A program made the position numbers and the translations under genes. From JAALKW01 sp033791145 (GTDB taxonomy: Bacteria; Pseudomonadota; Gammaproteobacteria; Legionellales; Legionellaceae), in contig JASJHH010000070.1 of NCBI GenBank assembly GCA_033791145.1, positions 1 to 11,186 on the forward strand: a DNA stretch of 11,186 nt, read 5' to 3'. Positions 5,797 to 11,186 of this stretch are shown here, one piece after another. Within the stretch, counting starts at the first letter, position 1, and each line of letters opens with the position of its first letter. Below the pieces are notes generated by a model. The model had not been told where the DNA came from, ran no database searches, and worked only from the letters and a program-made list of their open reading frames with translations.

Positions 5797-6453
5797 ATGA
5801 AAAATCAGCTTCCTCGTATCAATATGATTAAACAACAGCTACGCACTGGTAATATTACAGATAAACGCGTGCTCGCCCTTTATGATAAGCTCCCAAGGGA
5901 TTTATTTGTGCCTGAGGCATTGCAACCTGTCGCTTACAGCGATTTGCAATTACCACTCGCACACAACGAACGCATGATGACCCCACTTGAAGAAGCGACG
6001 ATTTTGCAGGCTCTCGCACTCAAAGGCGATGAGCATGTACTCGAAATAGGCACAGGGTCAGGATTTTTAACGGCCCTTTTAAGCCATAGTGCAAAGAAAG
6101 TTACCTCTATTGATTGTTATGCTGAATTTACAGAGGCCGCAGAAAAAAAATTAAATCGACATGGCAATGGCAATATCACGCTGATTACAGGGGATGCTTC
6201 TAAAGGATGGGTAGACAAAGCCCCCTATGATGTGGTTGTTTATACAGGGGCACTCAAAAAATTAAATAAAATGCATCGATTACAAGTGATTCCTGGCGGA
6301 AAATTATTTGCAGTTATCGGTGAGTCTCCTGTGATGCAAGGTGAGCTGCATACCTTAAGTCATGATGAAATTTGGCAAACACAAAGCCTCTTTGAGACGG
6401 AGTTGCCTGTATTAATAAATCAAGCTCTACCTGCCGAGCATTTTGTTTTTTAA
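5797..6453 (+). CDS. Protein-L-isoaspartate O-methyltransferase-like protein, divergent Pcm paralogue
   Basis: Product of 218 residues with the Pcm-family SAM-dependent fold. The SAM motif is EIGTGSGF (83-90), followed by the acidic strand SIDCYAE (104-110), GDASKGW (132-138, canonical GDGSxGW), APYDVVVYTGAL (142-153) and VIPGGKLFAVIG (164-175). The N-terminal helix segment (residues 8-58) also follows Pcm. However, the family's GQTISQP substrate loop is replaced by NERMMTP (57-63), so the Ser/Thr contacts to the isoaspartyl substrate are missing. True isoaspartate repair is uncertain. A Pcm-like gene directly before tolC is, as I recall, a recurring arrangement in Legionella and xanthomonads, so this is probably a distinct subfamily rather than a decayed gene. 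The tolC start follows after 19 bases. The ribosome-binding site is weak. I withhold the symbol pcm for these reasons. Confidence 0.85.
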   Translation: MKNQLPRINMIKQQLRTGNITDKRVLALYDKLPRDLFVPEALQPVAYSDLQLPLAHNERMMTPLEEATILQALALKGDEHVLEIGTGSGFLTALLSHSAKKVTSIDCYAEFTEAAEKKLNRHGNGNITLITGDASKGWVDKAPYDVVVYTGALKKLNKMHRLQVIPGGKLFAVIGESPVMQGELHTLSHDEIWQTQSLFETELPVLINQALPAEHFVF

Positions 6454-6462
6454 GCACTTTTT

Positions 6463-6466
6463 AGGA
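6463..6466 (+). promoter_or_regulatory. Ribosome-binding site that decides the tolC start
   Basis: AGGA lies six bases before the ATG at 6473. An in-frame upstream ATG at 6443 overlaps the end of pcm, lacks such a site, and would put ten extra residues in front of a standard signal peptide. The 6473 start is therefore preferred. Confidence 0.7.
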
Positions 6467-6472
6467 CTGTAC

Positions 6473-7861
6473 ATGAAAAAACTGAAGCAGTTTTGGTGTG
6501 TTTTATGCTTAAGCCTTGGCTTAACACCCCTGCTTCATGCTGCTGATTTGCTGGATATTTATTTGCATGCATTAGATAACGACCCAGAATTCAAAGCTGA
6601 ATACAGCACGTTCATGTCAGAAAACGAAAATATTTCTATCGCACGTTCACCATTGCTTCCACAAGTCAGTATGTCAGTTTCAGATTCATCAAACGAACAA
6701 AATGTGAACGCCGGGACTTTCTTCTCTATTAGTGAAGGCTACACCAATACAACATTTGAACTCAGTGCAACGCAAGCATTGTTTAATTACAAATCCTGGG
6801 CTGAAGTGCAGCAAGCTAAAGCGACTGTAAAAGCTGCTCACGCAAGATTTAACGACAGGGCACAAGATTTAATTTTAAGAACAGCCGAAGGTTATTTTAA
6901 TGTACTTTTAGCCTATGACACACTGCGCTTTGGTGTGGCTAAAAAAAACGCAAACAAACGCCAGCTCGACCAATCAACCCAGCGCTTTAATGTAGGGCTC
7001 GATGCCATTACCTCGGTATACGATGCGCAAGCAGCCTATGATCAATCAGTTGCGCAAGTCATCGAAGCCAAAAATAATGTCATGATTCAAAGTGAAGAGC
7101 TCCGTAAAATTACGAATCATACGTATGGCCGTTTAGCGCCTCTGCGTAACCAAGCAATTCCACTCATGCGCCCAGAACCTGATAATATTGATACCTGGGT
7201 TGCAACGGGCATTCGGCAAAATTACAACCTGTTTGCCGCAAAATATAGACTCGAAGCCGCACGTGAAAAAATTAAAGCACAAGCTGCTGGAAACTGGCCG
7301 ATTATCCAACTTGAATTTACCGATGTCCGCAGACGAAACGAAGGACATAGTCAAAACTTTGCTAACTTTTTTGTGCCGAAAGCACAACGTATTTCTACCG
7401 CAGGTGTGGTTGTTGACTTCCCTGTCATGCAAGGCGGATTGGTACTTGCTGAAACAAAAAAAGCGAAATTTGATTATCAAACCGCAAGTCAAGAACTAGA
7501 AACGGCTTATCGTAGAGTCGTCACTGATAGCAGAACCTCTTTTGGTACCATTAACAACGGAATTGGCAAAGTAAAGGCCGATAAAAAAACAGTCTTTACA
7601 CAAACAGAAGCTGTTAGCAGTACTGAAGCAGGCTTTTTTGTCGGCACACGAAACATGGTCGATGTGGTCAACGCACAAGAAAATTTATTTCAAGCACAAA
7701 GAAATCTTGCTTCAGATCAATATGGTTTAATTGGCGTTATTCTTAAGTTAAAATACTTAGCAGGAACATTGAACGTAAACGATCTCGAAGAAATTAACAG
7801 CTGGCTTGTGACAGAACGGATTAACAGCCGCCCTCCAAACTTAAGTGAATCGCACGAGTAA
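6473..7861 (+). CDS. tolC: Outer-membrane efflux/secretion channel TolC
   Basis: Precursor of 462 residues from the preferred start. The signal peptide runs MKKLKQFWCV... to LLHA (residues 1-23), with cleavage before ADLLDIY. The mature protein has the two repeats of the OEP family, which trimerises into an outer-membrane beta-barrel plus a long periplasmic alpha-helical tunnel. It serves RND and ABC multidrug pumps and type I secretion. TolC-specific phrases include LPQVSMSV after the first helix, RFNVGLDAITSVYDAQAAYDQ at the end of repeat one, and GTRNMVDVVNAQENLFQAQ with LAGTLNVNDL in repeat two, all close to E. coli TolC. The length is slightly shorter than E. coli (493), mainly for lack of the long C-terminal tail. 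No pump or adaptor gene is adjacent, so the channel is probably shared among several systems. Confidence 0.95.
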   Translation: MKKLKQFWCVLCLSLGLTPLLHAADLLDIYLHALDNDPEFKAEYSTFMSENENISIARSPLLPQVSMSVSDSSNEQNVNAGTFFSISEGYTNTTFELSATQALFNYKSWAEVQQAKATVKAAHARFNDRAQDLILRTAEGYFNVLLAYDTLRFGVAKKNANKRQLDQSTQRFNVGLDAITSVYDAQAAYDQSVAQVIEAKNNVMIQSEELRKITNHTYGRLAPLRNQAIPLMRPEPDNIDTWVATGIRQNYNLFAAKYRLEAAREKIKAQAAGNWPIIQLEFTDVRRRNEGHSQNFANFFVPKAQRISTAGVVVDFPVMQGGLVLAETKKAKFDYQTASQELETAYRRVVTDSRTSFGTINNGIGKVKADKKTVFTQTEAVSSTEAGFFVGTRNMVDVVNAQENLFQAQRNLASDQYGLIGVILKLKYLAGTLNVNDLEEINSWLVTERINSRPPNLSESHE

Positions 7862-7901
7862 CGTGACAAACTTATCTAATTTAAAGATGTAGAGAATTAT
7901 C

Positions 7902-8705
7902 ATGGCCCATATTTCATCCGCAATTGAAAAAAAATTACTCCACTATACAGGCAAAGCCATTGCTGACTTCAACATGATTCAGGCAGGTGATCGCGTCATG
8001 GTATGTTTGTCTGGCGGTAAAGATTCTTTTACTTTACTCACCCTGCTCAGCCTACTTAAAAAGCGCGCTAAAATATCGTTTGATATTTTTTCATTTACAC
8101 TTGACCAAGCGCAGCCCGGCTGGGACGATAGCAAACTCAAAGCCTGGTTGAATGCACGTGATATCGAACATATCGTGCTAACACGTGATACGTATAGCAT
8201 CGTCAAAGAAAAAATTCCTGAAGGTAAAACCTACTGCTCGCTTTGCTCGCGTTTAAGACGCGGCATTATTTATCGCTATGCAGAAGAACATGGATTTAAC
8301 AAAATCGCATTAGGCCATCATCGGGATGACTTAATTCGAACGCTCTTAATGTCTATTTTTTATAATGGCGATATCCGCTCAATGCCACCTAAGCTCTTGA
8401 GTGACAACAAAAAACATGTCGTCATTCGTCCCTTGTCTTACGCACAAGAAAGCGATATTATTGAGTATGCGCGTGAGCAGGATTTTCCCATTATTCCATG
8501 TACTTTATGCGGATCACAAGATAATCTAGCACGAAAAAAGGTGGGTAATTTGATTGATCAACTAACCAAAGACAATCCAAAAATTCCAAGCAATATGCTA
8601 CACGCCTTACAGTCAATAAAACCCAGCCAGCTCATGGATACAAACCTCTGGAACTTCAAAACCCTAGAATCAGGACTCATCACGCATGAGGTAACCGATG
8701 AATAA
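7902..8705 (+). CDS. ttcA: tRNA 2-thiocytidine(32) synthetase TtcA
   Basis: Iron-sulfur PP-loop enzyme of 267 residues that, using ATP, thiolates cytidine 32 of certain tRNAs in the cytoplasm. The PP-loop is SGGKDS (37-42). Cluster-binding cysteines are in YCSLCSRLRRG (C112, C115) and PCTLCGSQ (C200, C203). IALGHHRDD (135-143), MPPKLLSD and DTNLWNF are all hallmarks of TtcA over TilS or ThiI. It is about 40 residues shorter than E. coli TtcA (311) because the variable C-terminal tail is missing and the N-terminus is shorter; the core is complete. The gene starts 40 bases after tolC, and its stop overlaps the start of the transporter gene by eight bases, so it is cotranscribed. The preceding ribosome-binding site (GAGA) is modest. 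Confidence 0.95.
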   Translation: MAHISSAIEKKLLHYTGKAIADFNMIQAGDRVMVCLSGGKDSFTLLTLLSLLKKRAKISFDIFSFTLDQAQPGWDDSKLKAWLNARDIEHIVLTRDTYSIVKEKIPEGKTYCSLCSRLRRGIIYRYAEEHGFNKIALGHHRDDLIRTLLMSIFYNGDIRSMPPKLLSDNKKHVVIRPLSYAQESDIIEYAREQDFPIIPCTLCGSQDNLARKKVGNLIDQLTKDNPKIPSNMLHALQSIKPSQLMDTNLWNFKTLESGLITHEVTDE

Positions 8706-10998
8706 TACATTTCCATTGTTTCTTCGCCACTTTCATATTTATAGAAAACGTCATTTAAAATTTGATTTAATCTCGGCCCTCGCTGTCTTTTTTGTGGCAA
8801 TCCCGCTCTGCCTTGGCATTGCTCTCGCTTCCGGCGCCCCGCTTTTATCAGGCGTCTTAAGTGGTATTATTGGTGGTATTATCGTTGGTGCTTTAAGCGC
8901 ATCACACGTGAGCGTCAGTGGACCTGCGGCAGGCCTTGCAGCCGTTGTGATTACGGCCATCTCTCAACTCGGTGATTTTAATACCTTTTTGCTTGCGCTA
9001 TTTCTTGCAGGTGTCCTGCAAATTATCACAGGTACATTACGTGCCGGATTTTTTGCGGAATATGTTCCCTCCAATGTTATTCAAGGCTTACTCAGTGCCG
9101 TTGGTATTTTATTGATTTTTAAACAATTGCCCCTTGCTTTTACCTTAACCTCAAGCCTTCCTGAGCTTAAAATGCATTTACTTGATGCAACCGAAGGCTT
9201 TAGTTTTAAGCCGTTACGAGATGTAACTTACCATATTAACAGTGGCGCTATGATTATTTCGAGCATCTCCATTGCCATGCTCGTTTATTTTGAAAAAACT
9301 AAGGTTAAATGGCTAAAAGCCGTTCCAGGCACTATTGTTGTGGTGCTTTTTGGGATTGCAATCAATGAGATATTTCTTTTCATGCACTCCTATCTTGCGC
9401 AAAACAGCCTACAGTTGGTCAACATCCCACAGCACAGTCAGCTCTCAGATTGGGTAGAACAACTTAGTTTTCCCAAATGGTCTGCTTGGTCTAATCTAGA
9501 TGTATATATTTATGCTGGCATCCTTGCCATTGTTGCCTCATTAGAAAGCCTTTTAAATATCAAAGCCGCAGAAAAACTCGACCAAAAACATCGCCGAACC
9601 TCCAAAGATAGAGAGCTGGTTGCGCAAGGATTTGGAAATCTTTTTGCGGGCCTCATCGGTGGTGTGCCAGTTACATCCGTTGTTGTACGCACCTCTGTTA
9701 ATATCCAAGCGGGCTCAAAAACCAAAGCTTCTGCCATTTTTCATGGTTTTTACTTACTCTTTGCTATTTTACTTATTCCAGGATTTTTAAACCGTATTCC
9801 ACTTTGCTCGCTCGCCGCCGTTTTAATTTATACAGGCTATAAGCTCTCTTCGCCTAAAGTGTTTAAAACGATTTATCAACAGGGCCCTTCACGTTTCATT
9901 CCGTTTTTAACAACACTTATCGGTATTGTAACTTTAAACATACTCACAGGGATTATTATCGGCTTATTGACCAGCTTGTTTTTCATCTTAAAATCAAACA
10001 GCCAAGTTCGTTTAGATATTATTAAAGAATTTTATCCAAACGGCGTCACACAACGCCTTATTTTGCCCCAACAAACCACTTTTCTAAATAAAGCATCACT
10101 GATTGAAGAGCTTGATGGTATTCCCCAAAAATCACAACTGATTATCGATGCAAGATATTCGAAATACATCGACAAAGAAATTATTGAGCTCATCTCCGAA
10201 TTTCAAACCGAACAAGCCCCACGTAAACATATTTCTTTAAATTTAATTGGATTCAAAAAAGATTATACGGTTCATGATCATATTAATTTTATTAACGTCA
10301 CCACCTATGATGTACAAGCAGCACTTTCACCCCAACAAGTTTTAAATATTTTACATGAAGGTAATGAGCGGTTTATCGATGACACACGGATTCATCGAAG
10401 CCTCACCATTGATATTAAACACACGGCCGTGACCCAACATCCTATTGCTGTGGTATTAGGCTGCATTGATTCACGCGTCCCTGTTGAAACTGTATTTGAT
10501 ATGAGCTTTGGCGATTTGTTTTGTGTACGTGTTGCAGGCAATGTAATTAGTGAAGATGTCTTAGCCAGTGTAGAATATGCTTGTCATGTGATTGGTGCAA
10601 AACTCATTGTTGTGCTTGGGCATACACGATGTGGTGCGATTGAAGCCGCTTGTACAGCACCAGAACAAACAGGCCATGTGCCACAACTGCTTGCGAAGCT
10701 GCAACCTGCTATCGACGCAAAAAACGAGACTTTATCAAATAAAAAACCAACGCATAATAAAGCTTATTTGCATGATGTTACAGAGCTTAATATTGCCAAT
10801 AGTTTGTATCAAATTTATCAACAAAGTCCGGTACTGAAAAAAGATTTAAATAATCAAACCATCGGCATGGTAGGCGCTATTTATGATGTGAATACAGGTA
10901 AAGTAAACTTTAAAAACTTTGCTAAGCGTGTTTCAGAATTACATTATGAACCCAATGATGCGCTAGCCAAGCAGCTTGACGTATTAACCACGCCTTAA
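8698..10998 (+). CDS. SulP-family bicarbonate/anion transporter fused to beta-carbonic anhydrase
   Basis: Product of 766 residues in three parts. Residues about 20-432 form a SulP membrane domain of roughly 10-12 helices, with the family stretches SVSGPAAGLAAVV (72-84), SLESLLNIKAAEKLDQKHRR (281-300) and GVPVTSVVVRTSVNIQAGS (322-340). Residues about 450-520 look like a reduced STAS domain (TTFLNKASLIEEL, LIIDARYSKYID). Residues about 543-745 are a beta-carbonic anhydrase with zinc motif CIDSR (C589, D591, R593) and HTRCGA (H642, C645), so the active site looks intact. SulP-carbonic anhydrase fusions were described as probable bicarbonate transporters, where the cytoplasmic enzyme interconverts CO2 and HCO3- at the channel mouth. 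The ATG lies inside the end of ttcA, with GAGG eight bases upstream, suggesting translational coupling. Sulfate transport cannot be excluded, but the fusion favours bicarbonate. No frameshift or truncation is seen. Confidence 0.93.
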   Translation: MNNTFPLFLRHFHIYRKRHLKFDLISALAVFFVAIPLCLGIALASGAPLLSGVLSGIIGGIIVGALSASHVSVSGPAAGLAAVVITAISQLGDFNTFLLALFLAGVLQIITGTLRAGFFAEYVPSNVIQGLLSAVGILLIFKQLPLAFTLTSSLPELKMHLLDATEGFSFKPLRDVTYHINSGAMIISSISIAMLVYFEKTKVKWLKAVPGTIVVVLFGIAINEIFLFMHSYLAQNSLQLVNIPQHSQLSDWVEQLSFPKWSAWSNLDVYIYAGILAIVASLESLLNIKAAEKLDQKHRRTSKDRELVAQGFGNLFAGLIGGVPVTSVVVRTSVNIQAGSKTKASAIFHGFYLLFAILLIPGFLNRIPLCSLAAVLIYTGYKLSSPKVFKTIYQQGPSRFIPFLTTLIGIVTLNILTGIIIGLLTSLFFILKSNSQVRLDIIKEFYPNGVTQRLILPQQTTFLNKASLIEELDGIPQKSQLIIDARYSKYIDKEIIELISEFQTEQAPRKHISLNLIGFKKDYTVHDHINFINVTTYDVQAALSPQQVLNILHEGNERFIDDTRIHRSLTIDIKHTAVTQHPIAVVLGCIDSRVPVETVFDMSFGDLFCVRVAGNVISEDVLASVEYACHVIGAKLIVVLGHTRCGAIEAACTAPEQTGHVPQLLAKLQPAIDAKNETLSNKKPTHNKAYLHDVTELNIANSLYQIYQQSPVLKKDLNNQTIGMVGAIYDVNTGKVNFKNFAKRVSELHYEPNDALAKQLDVLTTP

Positions 10999-11012
10999 GT
11001 TTTAACGTATCA

Positions 11013-11186
11013 TCATTTTTTTCGATGATGATGATGCGTACCCTCTTCTGATGCATGGCCCTTCTCTTTTTTGAGTGCTTCTACAGCTTTCTTAGTGGTT
11101 GCTTTAAACTCCCGCATTTCTTTTGCTTGTCCTTGTACTTGCCCTTCACGCCATAAGTTTTTCGCACCTACAAATGCCGTTCTAGC
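11013..11186 (-). CDS. C-terminal end of an unknown basic protein with a His4 tail (cut by window edge)
   Basis: Reading leftward from the window edge gives 57 open codons ending in TGA at 11015-11013. The segment is highly charged and predicted helical: AKEMREFKATTKKAVEALKK, then a short acidic stretch (SEEGT) and the end HHHHRKK. There is no recognisable domain, so I name no function. The convergent arrangement with the SulP gene, whose stop is only 14 bases away, and a codon usage that gives an uninterrupted sensible protein support a real gene. The four-histidine tail is encoded by repeated CAT codons. A repeat of ATGATG/CATCAT at 11009-11036 could fold into a weak hairpin between the two genes. 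Confidence 0.6.
   Translation of the reverse strand, partial: ARTAFVGAKNLWREGQVQGQAKEMREFKATTKKAVEALKKEKGHASEEGTHHHHRKK

Noticed and set aside
6443..6472. Upstream in-frame ATG extending TolC by ten residues
   Set aside because: It overlaps the end of the pcm-like gene, has no Shine-Dalgarno site, and would bury the standard signal peptide. The ATG at 6473 has AGGA at good spacing.

Overview
The window looks like chromosome from an AT-rich gammaproteobacterium, most plausibly of the order Legionellales (Legionella/Coxiella/Aquicella-like). Most genes are ordinary gammaproteobacterial housekeeping genes (kbl, tdh, ettA, tolC, ttcA) that align over their full length with the E. coli proteins as I remember them. 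The lipoprotein L,D-transpeptidase has the cysteine-rich layout of Legionella EnhA-type proteins. The SulP transporter fused to a carbonic anhydrase is a type known from aquatic and intracellular gammaproteobacteria. The lineage is an inference from remembered families, not from a search. I see no transposase, integrase, CRISPR array, tRNA or rRNA.

Layout. Positions 1-220 (- strand) hold the N-terminus of a membrane protein that looks like an AI-2E/PerM-family permease. Positions 221-608 contain no convincing gene. They hold a hairpin terminator, a very AT-rich tract, and four exact DnaA boxes (TTATNCACA) within about 150 bases, two of them in the arms of a 48-base near-palindrome. This is the most interesting non-coding signal of the window. 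Positions 609-5091 form one leftward operon, transcribed kbl - tdh - ettA - ldt. It comprises the two-enzyme threonine-to-glycine pathway, the ribosome-associated ABC-F factor EttA, and a lipoprotein L,D-transpeptidase whose start overlaps the ettA stop by four bases.

Positions 5092-5796 are a divergent control region around a small unknown gene (5293-5541). It has a good sigma70-type promoter and three separate inverted repeats. Positions 5797-10998 form a rightward operon, pcm-like - tolC - ttcA - sulP/carbonic anhydrase, with short gaps or overlaps. It encodes a divergent isoaspartate-methyltransferase-like protein, the outer-membrane export channel TolC, a tRNA 2-thiolation enzyme, and a bicarbonate/anion transporter joined through a STAS-like linker to a beta-carbonic anhydrase. 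The window ends in the 3' end of a convergent leftward gene of unknown function with a natural His4 tail.

The two operons combine amino-acid catabolism, translation control, envelope work and inorganic-carbon handling rather than forming a single pathway. I did not find a clear new defence or mobile system. The best leads are the DnaA-box cluster, the small gene with its own promoter, the pcm-like protein that lacks the usual substrate loop, and the SulP-STAS-carbonic anhydrase fusion.
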